This document shows positions 26,288 through 36,238 of a stretch of 64,000 bases of DNA, in pieces. The stretch comes from Thiomargarita sp. (GTDB lineage: Bacteria > Pseudomonadota > Gammaproteobacteria > Beggiatoales > Beggiatoaceae), in assembly GCA_020721005.1 (NCBI GenBank), contig DYNP01000006.1:62001-126000 (forward strand), read 5' to 3'. Position 1 is the first letter of the stretch, and each line of letters begins with the position of its first letter. Below the pieces are notes generated by a model, which was not told the origin of the DNA, ran no database searches, and saw only the letters and a program-made list of their open reading frames with translations. Made by a program: the position numbers and the translations under genes.

Positions 26288-28729
26288 ATGTTACAACTTT
26301 CAACCTATCGACGAGCCGCGCTGCTCCTGATCGGACTGGCATGCGGAGTGTTAAATACTCTTTATGCCGAAGAATCTGACTCGCCTCCTGAGCATAGTGG
26401 AGTCACCCACACTGTGCAGGTTATCGTGCAATTGGCCATGGACTGGCAACCTGAGGGACTTCTGCAAGATGCGGATGCGGTGGTATTACAACGGACAACC
26501 ATTGCTCAACAACAACAGGCTCTCTTGGAGTCTCTGCAATTTCAACAAGGCACCGCAGTGCGACTTGAAACGGTGCCCCTGCTCATCGTGCAAATTGAGG
26601 CAACGGAATTGGAACAACTTGAAAAGAGTCCATTAGTGCTCACCGTACAAGTGGACAGTGCTGATCAACATTTGGGCGGCCAAACCGTCAGCGAGCAATT
26701 GCAAGAGTTGGAGCGGGTCTACCAGTCCTCCCACAGTTATGCCACAGTCAATGCCGTTACGATCAGCCCTGACAGTACTCAAAATCAAGATGTTCGTGGA
26801 TTGATGGCAGATAACTTTCGATCTGTGGGTATTGAAGTGCAATTGCCTGCAGAGCCTCAATCTGCTGGACAAGTGCGGGCAGCCGAGACCAAAAATTGTA
26901 CTCTGTGGAGTCTTGGAAAGGACTATTTGAATTATCCCAATCAAAAAAATCCCAATCCAGATTCTTGTGGCAATCAAGACGTGTGGCATTTTATGCAAAC
27001 AACTCCCTCTACTGCCTCTAACCATGATCCAAAAACTTATGTACTGATGAAAAATTTCACAACCTCTGCGTACAGACAGCCATTCAATGATCCTTACTTT
27101 TTTCATTGGGCAGGGCCAGAATGGGCTTCAGTCGGTGGCATGCCGTTTTTTGGTCGCACCAGTGGGGTCAATCGAAGTTTTGCCTGCAGCCCTCGTTACA
27201 TGCCCGCAAATACTATGGTAGCCCATCCTGCTCCTGTTAGCCCATTGATTATAGGCTGGAAAAGCCCAGTAACAGGCACGGTTTCCGTAACGGGGGCCAC
27301 AACCAGTTTGGATGGAGGAACGATTGTGTGGTATGTTGATAAAAACTCAACCAATTTAGCTTATGGTTGGACGGCTAATGGGTCAACACAGTATTTTAGC
27401 TCAGGAACAAACGGCAGCAATCTCACCTATGTAAAAGTAGAGCAAGGTGACTTTATCTACTTGGGAATAGATCCATACGGTAATGTTTCTTGTGACACAA
27501 CAGCATTAAGTATTTCCATTCAGTTATTACCTATACCTGTTTGCAGAGGAATTACAGATGGACTGGTCGCCTGCTACCCATTTGATGGCAATGCTTTTGA
27601 TGGAAGTGGGAATGGGAATCATGGTATTTGCAGCAGTGGAACTTCATTTGTTGACGGTAAATCTGGAAAAGGACTTTACTTCAATGGCAGTAGTGGATAT
27701 TGCTATATGAAGAATCCCGCTCAAAAATTCACTGACCAATACACCATTGACGCGGATGTATTGCCCAAAGGAATGAGTGGCGCGATTGCCAGCAAATATT
27801 CGTGGAACGGATACACAACTGGTGCGAAGGGGTTCTTTTTGACGAGTGGTACGGACAAGGCCGTAGACAGCACGTTAAGAACTTGCGCAATTACTACCAG
27901 CAGTTCAAGTTGCGCAGACGGCTATACTATTCCTATGAATAGCTTTAGCCACGCCACAGCGGTTTATAATGCGGGCAAAGTGCAACTCTATATTAACGGT
28001 CAGTTAACTAGCGAGAAAGTTTTTCCGCATAACCAGACGTTAGACAACCCGTATAATATCTTGCTGGGAACATACTATGTTGGTAATGCCACAGAACTTG
28101 CTAGCAAGTATCACGGCGCATTCAACGGCGTTCTTGATGACGTGCGCATTTACAACCGTGCCCTTACCAAAGCTGAAATCAAGCAACTGGCAGGCGCTGT
28201 TGAACCTGCCCAAGTCTCTTTGTCCATAGCCAAGGTGGGCAATGGTCAAGTCACAGCTCAAGGCATCACTTGTGGCACTGATTGCAACGAAGACCTCGAA
28301 CTGAATGCTTCTGTGACTCTCACAGCCACTGCAGATGCTGGGTACTTGTTTAAGGAATGGACCGGTGACTGCACGGGCACTTCTGCTATTCTCAAACTCA
28401 CCATGGATAAGGCTAAAACTTGCACTGCCCAATTTATTCCCGCCGAGGTCACTTCGTACACTCTGAACGTTGCCAAAACGGGCACTGGCAAAGGGACTGT
28501 CCGCGGACAAATCCAAGGTCAAGCGGTCAGTTTGATCTGCAAAGCCACTTGCACCACGGCCGGCCAAAACTATCTTTCAACTGCCACGGTCAATCTGACT
28601 GCAGCAGCTGACAAGGGCTCGGTTTTCAAAGGCTGGACTTGCGATGGGACTTTCCGGCAAACTAGCACGCCAACTCTGATTAAAGTTCCGATGGACAAGG
28701 TCAAAACTTGCACCGCTCAGTTCCAATAA
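26288..28729 (+). CDS. Secreted LamG-domain protein with C-terminal B-repeats
   Basis: The product has 813 residues from ATG 26288, which has GAGG about 10 nt upstream; an ATG at 26273 would add 5 residues. A signal peptide (ALLLIGLACGVLNTLYA) precedes EES. The N-terminal 160 residues are a leucine/glutamine-rich region that resembles a protease propeptide (VIVQLAMDWQP). The middle has a beta-rich unnamed region with paired cysteines. Residues about 423-635 are a LamG/concanavalin-like domain (GLVACYPFDGNAFDGSGNGN to LDDVRIYNRALTKAEI). Two repeats of about 80 residues follow (TATADAGYLFKEWTGDC, TAAADKGSVFKGWTCDG), of the InlB-B-like type with cysteine pairs. It is probably a carbohydrate-binding or adhesive surface protein. 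Confidence 0.8.
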   Translation: MLQLSTYRRAALLLIGLACGVLNTLYAEESDSPPEHSGVTHTVQVIVQLAMDWQPEGLLQDADAVVLQRTTIAQQQQALLESLQFQQGTAVRLETVPLLIVQIEATELEQLEKSPLVLTVQVDSADQHLGGQTVSEQLQELERVYQSSHSYATVNAVTISPDSTQNQDVRGLMADNFRSVGIEVQLPAEPQSAGQVRAAETKNCTLWSLGKDYLNYPNQKNPNPDSCGNQDVWHFMQTTPSTASNHDPKTYVLMKNFTTSAYRQPFNDPYFFHWAGPEWASVGGMPFFGRTSGVNRSFACSPRYMPANTMVAHPAPVSPLIIGWKSPVTGTVSVTGATTSLDGGTIVWYVDKNSTNLAYGWTANGSTQYFSSGTNGSNLTYVKVEQGDFIYLGIDPYGNVSCDTTALSISIQLLPIPVCRGITDGLVACYPFDGNAFDGSGNGNHGICSSGTSFVDGKSGKGLYFNGSSGYCYMKNPAQKFTDQYTIDADVLPKGMSGAIASKYSWNGYTTGAKGFFLTSGTDKAVDSTLRTCAITTSSSSCADGYTIPMNSFSHATAVYNAGKVQLYINGQLTSEKVFPHNQTLDNPYNILLGTYYVGNATELASKYHGAFNGVLDDVRIYNRALTKAEIKQLAGAVEPAQVSLSIAKVGNGQVTAQGITCGTDCNEDLELNASVTLTATADAGYLFKEWTGDCTGTSAILKLTMDKAKTCTAQFIPAEVTSYTLNVAKTGTGKGTVRGQIQGQAVSLICKATCTTAGQNYLSTATVNLTAAADKGSVFKGWTCDGTFRQTSTPTLIKVPMDKVKTCTAQFQ

Positions 28730-28744
28730 TCTTTGAACTTTTCC

Positions 28745-28854
28745 CCTTTTTAAGGAAGGGTTAGCGGTGGTTAATTACCCAGCTGTGAACCACCCCCTGC
28801 CCCTCCTTACTAAGGAGGGGAGTGAAATAAGTTCCCTTCCTTTTCAAGGAGGGG
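28745..28854. repeat. Palindromic cctccttactaaggagg repeats
   Basis: cccctcctt-act-aaggagggg forms a perfect 9-bp stem at 28800-28820, flanked by related pieces (cccctttttaaggaaggg; ccttccttttcaaggagggg). It lies just after the LamG gene and may double as a terminator. Confidence 0.6.
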
Positions 28855-28857
28855 AAT

Positions 28858-29276
28858 AGACCTCTTGCAAAAGTATATGATCATGAAAAAATGAGAGTTG
28901 CGCCTCAGTCAAGATACATTGGAGTAGAGGCTTTAGCCGGTCAGCGGTAGATCCTTGGAGTGGAGGCTTTAGCCGGTCAGCGGTAGATCCTTGGAGTGGA
29001 GGCTTTAGCCGGCCAGCCGTAAGTCCCTTGGAGTGGAGGCTTTAGCCGGTTAGCGGTAGATCCTTGGAGTGGAGGCTTTAGCCGGTTAGCGGTAGATCCT
29101 TGGAGTGGAGGCTTTAGCCGGCCAGCGGTAATCCCTTGGAGTGGAGGCTTTAGCCGGTTAGCGGTAGGCTCTTGCAATTTATGTATATGGTGATGCCTAC
29201 GGCTGACCGGCTAAAGCCTCTATTCCAATGTACCTTGTAGACCCTCCACTCCGGCTAATATTTTTGCAAGAGGTCT
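28858..29276. mobile_element. MITE-like element carrying hairpin array 3
   Basis: Terminal inverted repeats are agacctcttgcaaaagt (28858-28874) and atttttgcaagaggtct (29260-29276), 16 of 17 matching, flanked on both sides by AAT (28855-28857, 29277-29279). The interior has gatcatgaaaaaatgagagt, then seven forward units of 36 bp (28921 to about 29165), the core (cttgcaatttatgtat...tgatgcctacggctgacc) and one and a half reverse units. It encodes no protein; mobility would need a transposase acting in trans. The terminal sequence resembles IS5-group ends, by memory only. Confidence 0.75.
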
Positions 29277-29289
29277 AATGAAATAAGCT

Positions 29290-29355
29290 CTCCTCCTTAG
29301 TAAGGAGGAGAGTGAAATAAGTTCCCCTCCTTTTCAAGGGGGGGTTAGGGGGGGG
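29290..29355. repeat. Palindromic tcctccttagtaaggagga repeats
   Basis: Another copy of the small palindrome family lies between the MITE-like element and the ftnA stop, with aagttcccctccttttcaagg next to it. Confidence 0.5.
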
Positions 29356-29892
29356 TTAACTGCCACCACTCGTTGGAGTGGACAAAGCAGTTTTGGCCAA
29401 AGCCGCAGCCTTTTGCCCCAACTGATTGTCTATCATAAATAAACCATCTCCCCGATCCCCAATCAATTTCACCTTATTGATCACTTCAGAGACCGTCGCT
29501 TCTTCCTCAATCTGCTCCGTTACAAACCATTGCAGGAAAATATGAGTGGCATGATCTTTTTCAGACACAGCCATATCCACCAATTCATTAATACGTCGAG
29601 TCACCGATTGCTCATGTCGCAAAGTCTCTTCCAACATGGCTAAGGGACTGGCAAAATCACTGGGTGGCTGAGCAACAGCTAACAAACGCACCGCAGCCCC
29701 CTGATCCAAAATATATTTGTAAATCTTCATGGCATGAGTGGTCTCCTCATGATACTTGGCCATAAACCAACTGGCAAATCCCTTAAGCCCAATAAAATCA
29801 CTGTGGGCAGACATGGACAAGTAAAAATAAGCCGAATAACTTTCATTATTAAACTGTTGATTAAGCTGTTGTGCAATATGCTGACTGATCAT
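29356..29892 (-). CDS. ftnA: Bacterial non-heme ferritin
   Basis: The product has 178 residues from ATG 29892 (GGGAG upstream); the frame also includes a TTG one codon earlier. With this start the ferroxidase residues fall at Glu17, Glu49/Glu50 and His53 (KYHEETTH), matching E. coli FtnA numbering closely, and QIEEEATV carries further ligands. It stores iron as a 24-subunit shell in the cytosol. The C-terminus (TALSTPTSGGS) is a little longer than usual. It lies 49 bp after dnaE on the same strand; co-transcription is possible. Confidence 0.95.
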   Translation of the reverse strand: MISQHIAQQLNQQFNNESYSAYFYLSMSAHSDFIGLKGFASWFMAKYHEETTHAMKIYKYILDQGAAVRLLAVAQPPSDFASPLAMLEETLRHEQSVTRRINELVDMAVSEKDHATHIFLQWFVTEQIEEEATVSEVINKVKLIGDRGDGLFMIDNQLGQKAAALAKTALSTPTSGGS

Positions 29893-29941
29893 CAAAAACT
29901 CCCTAAATTAATTGGACCTAAAAAACCAGTGTAACCCCAAT

Positions 29942-32900
29942 TCACCCCACTGTCAAGCGCACCTTATCCTCTCCCAATAACTCTTGCAATTGATCAAGCA
30001 AGGCCTGATCAGGCCGCACTCTCCAATTTTCTCCCAACACCAATTCCACCAACGCTCCAGCATATTGATACTGACACACCACCACACAACGCCCGGAACA
30101 ATAAGGTTTTAAAATAGCCATCATGGTTTGTGCAGAAATTTGCCCCGCCTTGATCTTAATTTCCAAACATCTGGCCCGCTTTTCCCGTTCCTGATCCAAA
30201 GTCGTGACCTGACTGGCACTCATGACATACCCTCCACTGTAGTCATCATCGTACACTTCCCCTTCCACCAGCAACACCGTATCCTTACTCAAACGATCTC
30301 GAAATTGCCCATATTCCTCAGAAAATACAGTCACTTCCAAATGACCAGTCAAATCTTCCAAAACCAAAGACGCCATGCGTCCTCGCTTACTGTTACCATG
30401 ACGCAATTCTGTAACCCAACCGGCCACCTTAACCTTCTGCTTGGGACCTGTGGGCCGCACTTCTCCCAATCGAATGCGCACCCATTGCTGCAACTCAGCC
30501 TGATAACGACTGATGGGATGGCCACTGAGATAAAATCCTAAAGATTCTTTTTCACCCCGCAATTGCTCTGCCAAGGACCAAGGTGCAGCGTTCACAAAAG
30601 GCGGCAGCTTTTTCTGCGATTTTTCAACTGCTTGTAAACTAAATATATCATTTTGCCCAGTCGCCTGATCGGTAGACTGTCGCTCAGCCAACTTAATCGC
30701 ACTGTCCAAACTGGCCAACAAACTGGCTCGATGGGGACCCAACTCATCCAAAGCGCCCGATTTGATCAAAGCTTCCAAAACTCGACGATTGGCTTTGCGC
30801 AAATCAATGCGCTCGCAAAAACTAAACAAGTCACTGAAGGGACCTCGTTGCTGCCGTTCCTCAAGAATGCCCAACGTGGCTGCTTCTCCCACCCCTTTGA
30901 TCGCCCCCAACCCATAACGAATGGCCTGAGATTTTGTAGATTCTGTCACTTTAAACTGATAGGCACTGTGATTGATGGCCGCTGGCAAAATACTCAGTCC
31001 CATCACTCGACATTCTTCCAATAAAGTGACAATTTTGTCCTGATTGTCCAAATCTGCTGACAACACCGCAGCCATAAATGCTGCAGGATAATGGGCTTTC
31101 AACCAAGCCGTTTGATAAGAAACCAAAGCATAAGCTGCGGAATGACTTTTATTAAACCCATAAGCGGCAAACTTCTCCATCAAATCAAAAATAGCGGTGG
31201 CCGTTGCCTCTGGGACTTGACGAGCCCGAGCCCCTTCCACAAATAAACTGCGTTGCTTCGCCATCTCCTCAGGCTTCTTTTTGCCCATGGCTCGTCTCAA
31301 CAAATCGGCATTGCCCAAAGTGTAACCGGACAATACCTGAGCAATTTGCATAACCTGCTCCTGATAAACGATGACCCCATAAGTCGGCTTTAAAATATGA
31401 GCCAAAGTTGGATGCGGATATTCAATTTTAGCCCGTCCCTGCTTACGATCGATAAAATCGTCGACCATTCCAGACTGCAAGGGACCAGGACGATAAAGAG
31501 CCACCAACGCAATAATATCTTCAAAACAATCGGGCTGCAAACGCTTAATCAACTTCTTAAGCCCGGTAGATTCCAACTGAAACACCGCTGTGGTTTTGGC
31601 TCTCTTTAACAACTCAAAAGTTTTTGGATCATCCAAGGGAATATTTAAAATATCCAAACTGCCCGGCTGCAACTGATTGATACTGTCCACTGCCCATTTA
31701 ATAATAGTCAACGTGCGCAAACCCAAAAAATCGAACTTCACTAAACCGATGCGCTCTATATCATCCTTATCAAATTGGGTCACCAAATTGCTGCCATCTT
31801 CTTCACAATACAAGGGGGCAAAATCAGTCAATTCCGAAGGTGCAATCACCACTCCCCCGGCATGTTTTCCAGGATTTCGAGTCAGTCCCTCCAACTTGCG
31901 CGCCATGTCAATCAGCAACCGAACTTCTTCCTGCTGCTCATACAAAGTTCGTAAAGATTCCTCATCTTTCAATGCCTTATCCAAAGTGATACCCAACTCA
32001 AAGGGAATCAACTTGGCAATTTTATCCACAAAACCATGAGGATGACCTTGCACCCGCCCCACATCTCTAACCACTGCTTTGGCCGCCATCGTGCCATAAG
32101 TGATAATCTGCGAAACTCGGTCTCGACCGTAGCGTTTAGCAACATAATCAATAACTTCGTCGCGTCGTTCCATGCAAAAATCAATATCAAAATCGGGCAT
32201 GGAAACGCGTTCGGGATTGAGGAAACGTTCAAACAATAAATCATATCTTAGCGGATCCAAATCAGTAATTCCCAAAGCATAAGCAACCAAAGATCCAGCC
32301 CCCGAACCACGTCCGGGACCCACTGGAATTTCTTGGGATTTGGCCCATTGGATAAAATCTGCCACGATGAGAAAATAGCCGGGGAAGCCCATTTGCATGA
32401 TGACATTCAATTCCAATTCCAAACGTTCCCAATATACAGTCTGTTCATGAGAAACAATAAAGGTTGCCAAGCGTTTTTGCAGTCCCAATCGTGCTTGTTC
32501 CCTAAAATAATCGCTGAGCGTCAAGTCTTGGGGAATGGGAAAGTCAGGCAAAAAATTCTTGCCCAAACTCAATTCAAGATTGCACCGTTGGGCGATTAAT
32601 CCGGTATTTTCTAAGGCTTCGGGAAGATCAGCAAATAACCGGCTCATTTCCTCAGGACTGCGTAAATATTGCTGAGGAGTGTAGTGACGAGGTCGGTTAG
32701 GATCATCTAGAGTGTAACCTTCATGAATACTGACTCGCACTTCATGGGCTTCAAAGTCTTCTGCATTGACAAAACAAACCGCATTGCTGGCAACCACTGG
32801 GGTGGCAGTGGCCAAGGCCAATTCCACAGCTGCTTGCAGATATTCTTCTTCTTGAGGGCGCCCAATACGTTGTAATTGTAGATAAAATCGTTGGGGGAAC

Positions 32901-33370
32901 AAAGAGTGCCAAAAGGTCAATTGTTGTTTTGCCTGCCCCCAATTTCCAGCCAATAAACTGGGTCCCAATTCTCCTTCTTGCCCTCCAGATAAGGCAATGA
33001 GACCTTGTGTATTGTGAGAAGTCAACCATTCTTTGAGCAGGTAAGGTTTGCCCAAAGTTTGGCCTTGGGTATAGGTGCGAGAGACCAAGCGAGTTAAATT
33101 GCGATAGCCAATATCATTTTGACAAAGCAAAACTAACCGACTGATTTGAGAGTCATTTTTGAGACGCAAATCCACACCTATAATAGGTTTGATGCCAGCT
33201 GATTGGGCAGCCTGATAAAATTTGACCAAAGCAAATAAATTGCCTTGATCGGTAATGGCACAGGCTGGCATGCGCTTATCGTGAACCGATTTGATCAGAG
33301 TTTTAATGGGAATCAGTCCATCGACAATAGAATAGTCGGTGTGACAATGGAGGTGTACAAAATGGTTCAT
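29942..33370 (-). CDS. dnaE: DNA polymerase III alpha subunit
   Basis: The product (1142 residues) is the replicative polymerase subunit. The N-terminal PHP domain opens VHLHCHTDYSIVDG. The catalytic aspartates are in MPDFDIDFCMERRDEV near residue 395, comparable to Asp401/Asp403 of E. coli. The palm also has GPGRGSGAGSLVAYALGITD. A helix-hairpin-helix region and the OB fold (VKVAGWVTELRHG) follow near residues 970-1050. Length is near the 1160 of E. coli DnaE. rnhB and lpxB, frequent neighbours in gammaproteobacteria, are not adjacent. Confidence 0.97.
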   Translation of the reverse strand: MNHFVHLHCHTDYSIVDGLIPIKTLIKSVHDKRMPACAITDQGNLFALVKFYQAAQSAGIKPIIGVDLRLKNDSQISRLVLLCQNDIGYRNLTRLVSRTYTQGQTLGKPYLLKEWLTSHNTQGLIALSGGQEGELGPSLLAGNWGQAKQQLTFWHSLFPQRFYLQLQRIGRPQEEEYLQAAVELALATATPVVASNAVCFVNAEDFEAHEVRVSIHEGYTLDDPNRPRHYTPQQYLRSPEEMSRLFADLPEALENTGLIAQRCNLELSLGKNFLPDFPIPQDLTLSDYFREQARLGLQKRLATFIVSHEQTVYWERLELELNVIMQMGFPGYFLIVADFIQWAKSQEIPVGPGRGSGAGSLVAYALGITDLDPLRYDLLFERFLNPERVSMPDFDIDFCMERRDEVIDYVAKRYGRDRVSQIITYGTMAAKAVVRDVGRVQGHPHGFVDKIAKLIPFELGITLDKALKDEESLRTLYEQQEEVRLLIDMARKLEGLTRNPGKHAGGVVIAPSELTDFAPLYCEEDGSNLVTQFDKDDIERIGLVKFDFLGLRTLTIIKWAVDSINQLQPGSLDILNIPLDDPKTFELLKRAKTTAVFQLESTGLKKLIKRLQPDCFEDIIALVALYRPGPLQSGMVDDFIDRKQGRAKIEYPHPTLAHILKPTYGVIVYQEQVMQIAQVLSGYTLGNADLLRRAMGKKKPEEMAKQRSLFVEGARARQVPEATATAIFDLMEKFAAYGFNKSHSAAYALVSYQTAWLKAHYPAAFMAAVLSADLDNQDKIVTLLEECRVMGLSILPAAINHSAYQFKVTESTKSQAIRYGLGAIKGVGEAATLGILEERQQRGPFSDLFSFCERIDLRKANRRVLEALIKSGALDELGPHRASLLASLDSAIKLAERQSTDQATGQNDIFSLQAVEKSQKKLPPFVNAAPWSLAEQLRGEKESLGFYLSGHPISRYQAELQQWVRIRLGEVRPTGPKQKVKVAGWVTELRHGNSKRGRMASLVLEDLTGHLEVTVFSEEYGQFRDRLSKDTVLLVEGEVYDDDYSGGYVMSASQVTTLDQEREKRARCLEIKIKAGQISAQTMMAILKPYCSGRCVVVCQYQYAGALVELVLGENWRVRPDQALLDQLQELLGEDKVRLTVG

Positions 33371-33517
33371 GAGTCAATCTTAAGTGTGTTGGCGTTTTGT
33401 TTACGGTTTGTCAACCCCAATAAAACAAGCATACCCTAAAATAATTGATTATTTAAATTGCGGTGAAATTATTCAACCATTATTTGTTATGGAGAAGGGA
33501 TAACATCCCTTGGATCA

Positions 33518-34276
33518 TTATTTGGAAAGTAAACGTTGCGCAAGTTGACGAAAAATCAGTTCGATATCCCAACTTTCCAAATGAGTTCGTCGGTTTAAAT
33601 AGAGGGCAAAGCCGGCTGCCACGTAAATGGATTCAATGAGAATCATGGCTAAGATTTCAAAAAACAGTTTGCCTATGTCCAGCCACCAGATGGGATCGTT
33701 TTGAAATGGAGATAGCCAATCTAAATCGGTTTGGTGGGCTTCTGGGAGCAATAGGTAGATGATTCCAAGTAGAGAAAAGTAGGTAACCCATTGAAAAGCA
33801 AAACAAGATACGGTTAAGTATTGAGCAATATTCATGTTGCCTTTCAGTAAAATTTGCACTCGTTTTCCCTGCATTGAAAATTTCAGATCTTCTAGTTGAT
33901 AGACTGGCAGGCAAAAGGAACGGGTTAAACTGAAGCGTTCCAGGGTCAGTCCTAAAATAAGCCGAGTTTTAAAAATAAGGGTTGGTAAGGCGGCTAGCAT
34001 GTGGGATAAGCGAGGCAATTCTCCAAATAGGGCTCGACTTAGAAAGTGGAGAATAATTCGGTCAAATAACGGTTTTAACCACCAAATGATCAAAAATGGA
34101 TAGTTCATGTCATAAATGTTGGTTATTAGGATGGTTACCAAAATTATAGGCATTATCAAGGTAAGCCAAATTATGGACAGAGGCTTCCACCAATGACGCA
34201 CCATGGTAATTCCCAAATCTATTGATTCCCAGGCATTTCTGGGACGCACTGTGACTTGGATGCGATCAAGTTGCAC
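33518..34276 (-). CDS. Uncharacterised membrane protein of an RDD/SpoIIM cluster
   Basis: The product has 252 residues from GTG 34276, overlapping the SpoIIM-like stop by 11 bp. Four to five membrane segments can be seen, including SIIWLTLIMPIILVTILI, TVSCFAFQWVTYFSLLGIIY and KLFFEILAMILIESIYVAAG. The N-terminus VRPRNAWESIDLGITMVRHWW recurs in proteins found next to SpoIIM and RDD genes in gammaproteobacteria. The cluster may serve membrane organisation or export; no function is established that I know. Confidence 0.65.
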   Translation of the reverse strand: MQLDRIQVTVRPRNAWESIDLGITMVRHWWKPLSIIWLTLIMPIILVTILITNIYDMNYPFLIIWWLKPLFDRIILHFLSRALFGELPRLSHMLAALPTLIFKTRLILGLTLERFSLTRSFCLPVYQLEDLKFSMQGKRVQILLKGNMNIAQYLTVSCFAFQWVTYFSLLGIIYLLLPEAHQTDLDWLSPFQNDPIWWLDIGKLFFEILAMILIESIYVAAGFALYLNRRTHLESWDIELIFRQLAQRLLSK

Positions 34277-35228
34277 GGTGGGGTCTCAGCAGGAGAACGT
34301 AAGTTAGGCAGATCATCCACAAAGCCGTGCCCACTGTGTATTTAATTTCGGGTGAGATCAAGTGGTTGGCTGACCAAAATGCTTCTATCAAGGCGGCGAG
34401 TAGGAACAGGAAGATGGCACCATACATTAGATAAATGGCCTCGCTGGCAGCTTGACGCAGGGCTTGTAGCCGGTAGAGTCGACCGGGGTTTAATAGGGCA
34501 TAGCCCAGTTTGAGTCCGGCTGCACCGGACAGAACAATTGCCAAGAGTTCCAAGGAGCTGTGTCCAATAACAAAGGGGTAAAAGGTGTTAGAATAGCCAA
34601 TTTGAGTGAGATGACCGGCAATTGCTCCAATGATTAAGCCATTGAAGATGAGGAAAAAAGTGCTGCCTAAGCCCCATAGTAATCCACCGGCAAAGGTTTG
34701 GAAGCCAATGCTGATATTATTTTTGATATAGTGACCGAACATGAGGAAGTCTTCTTGGGTATGCCTTGCGAAGGTTGATTGAGGGGAATATAGGGTTCGC
34801 AGGTCTTCAAGTTGTTTTTCGGTCATCAGGAAATGTAGCCATTCTTCATGAGTTTGAGTGGCCCAAAAGGAGAGTAACAGGGGGGCAAAAAATAGTAGAC
34901 AGGAGAGTCCTATCAGTGAGTTATGACGATGAATCCAATAGGGAAAGTCAGTGAGAATGAATTGTACAATTTGATAAATTAGGTTGGGACGAGTGGCATA
35001 AAGGTGTTGGTGACCTCGCAATACCAGTTGGTTGAGATGAGCAACCAGATGGGGGGTATAGTGACGGTCTCTGGCTAGGGCTAAATGTTGGCAAGTTTGT
35101 CGATATAACTTGGGAAATTTGGCTAATTCGGTTGGATTTTTGAAATAATGATGGTCCAAGTGATTTAGCCAGGTTTCGAGTTGTTCCCAATTATTTTGGT
35201 ACAAATTCTCAAACGTGCTTTGTTTCAT
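34266..35228 (-). CDS. SpoIIM (DUF95)-family membrane protein
   Basis: The product (320 residues) has a cytosolic helical N-terminal 90 residues followed by about six membrane helices. Typical family sequence: LFFAPLLLSFWATQ, GHYIKNNISIGFQTFAGG, FYPFVIGHSSLELLAIVLSGAAGLKLG. The family includes SpoIIM of Bacillus but is widespread in non-sporulating gram-negatives, where it sits with RDD, MoxR, DUF58 and DUF4129 genes. Only the RDD gene and one further membrane protein are present here. Confidence 0.82.
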   Translation of the reverse strand: MKQSTFENLYQNNWEQLETWLNHLDHHYFKNPTELAKFPKLYRQTCQHLALARDRHYTPHLVAHLNQLVLRGHQHLYATRPNLIYQIVQFILTDFPYWIHRHNSLIGLSCLLFFAPLLLSFWATQTHEEWLHFLMTEKQLEDLRTLYSPQSTFARHTQEDFLMFGHYIKNNISIGFQTFAGGLLWGLGSTFFLIFNGLIIGAIAGHLTQIGYSNTFYPFVIGHSSLELLAIVLSGAAGLKLGYALLNPGRLYRLQALRQAASEAIYLMYGAIFLFLLAALIEAFWSANHLISPEIKYTVGTALWMICLTYVLLLRPHRAT

Positions 35229-35501
35229 GAGCGATTGAGTTGGGTGAGCGATTGGATTGAGAAAGGGTGGCTTGGTGTGCTTCTACAGAAGGGATTCACT
35301 TTTTTCCTTCAGAGTGATACTCGTAAGGGTGGGGTAATCAAGGGTGGAGCGGTAAGTTAGCATCATTACGTATTCCCACATAGAGCATGGGAACGAGAGA
35401 TTGATGGGCTTCCTGTTGGTCAGCGCATCCTACCAGGCTCAGATTAGGGTAATGTTTTGTATTTTCAGATAATTATGGGGATTTTATATCGAATTGGAGT
35501 G
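35229..35501. other. Gap with two dispersed palindromic repeats
   Basis: There is no gene. 35369-35398 resembles the cgttcccac...gtgggaacg palindrome seen at 57818-57848. 35401-35434 (ttgatgggcttcctgttgg...catcctacc) is a 34-bp near-copy of 47847-47879. Confidence 0.6.
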
Positions 35502-36197
35502 TTATTCTATAGGAGGATTTTTTCCAAGGAGTCCTTGAGCAAATTGGTAAAGGGTGACAATGGCAGTGTGATCGGTTTGATGAGTTAAGGGGGTTAAGAG
35601 GTTTGCCAATTCAATTTTTCTGTCCATGGTCAGGGTGAAGGTGCGTTCGGCAAAGTCGAGCAGGGCTTGTTGTTCCCCAAAGGTGAGTGGGACTGGTAGG
35701 TGTTGAGAGGTGGTTGTATCGGGTAGAGAGGGGCGTTGAATGGTGTTTTCTTGGTAGGCAACAATGGTCCCAGCAGCCAGGTCACCGATGCGTTTGAAGG
35801 TGGGGTTGCTAAGCATGGTCAGGAGTCCAAATCCATAGCCAATGGGTAGAAAGTCTATAGTTCTCAATAGATTGCGAATGAGAGAATTGTTCCAGTTGAC
35901 AGGAGTTCCCAGTTCATTTAATACTCTAATTTTGAGTAATTTTTTGCCCGGGGTAGCGCCTTGGGAATAGACTTCAAATAAGACTGGGTAAAACCATTCT
36001 AAGAGGAAGATGGAGATGAGTAGTAAACCGGTGCCAAAGTCGTTGAGCAGGGATAAGTAGTAGGTTAGGGCTGAGTATATGATTGCTCTGATGATAAAGT
36101 CGATCAACCAGGCGCAGCTTCTGACTACGGGTCCAGCCGGATGTAATTCTAAAGTAGAACCTTCTGGAGTTTCTATAAGGTAGGTTGTATCCAGCAT
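35502..36197 (-). CDS. RDD-family membrane protein
   Basis: The product (231 residues) has the family layout: PVVRSCAWLIDFIIRAIIY with the Arg and Asp of the RDD motif, a middle membrane segment, QGATPGKKLLKIRVLNE, and IGDLAAGTIVAYQE. A C-terminal cytosolic tail of about 80 residues is helical. RDD proteins are small membrane proteins, some linked to ion exchange. It is upstream of the SpoIIM-like gene and probably in one unit, although a 273-bp gap with repeats lies between. Confidence 0.82.
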   Translation of the reverse strand: MLDTTYLIETPEGSTLELHPAGPVVRSCAWLIDFIIRAIIYSALTYYLSLLNDFGTGLLLISIFLLEWFYPVLFEVYSQGATPGKKLLKIRVLNELGTPVNWNNSLIRNLLRTIDFLPIGYGFGLLTMLSNPTFKRIGDLAAGTIVAYQENTIQRPSLPDTTTSQHLPVPLTFGEQQALLDFAERTFTLTMDRKIELANLLTPLTHQTDHTAIVTLYQFAQGLLGKNPPIE

Positions 36198-36238
36198 GGG
36201 ATTAGGGAATGGGGGAGATAAGGGCCAGTATTGGATTG

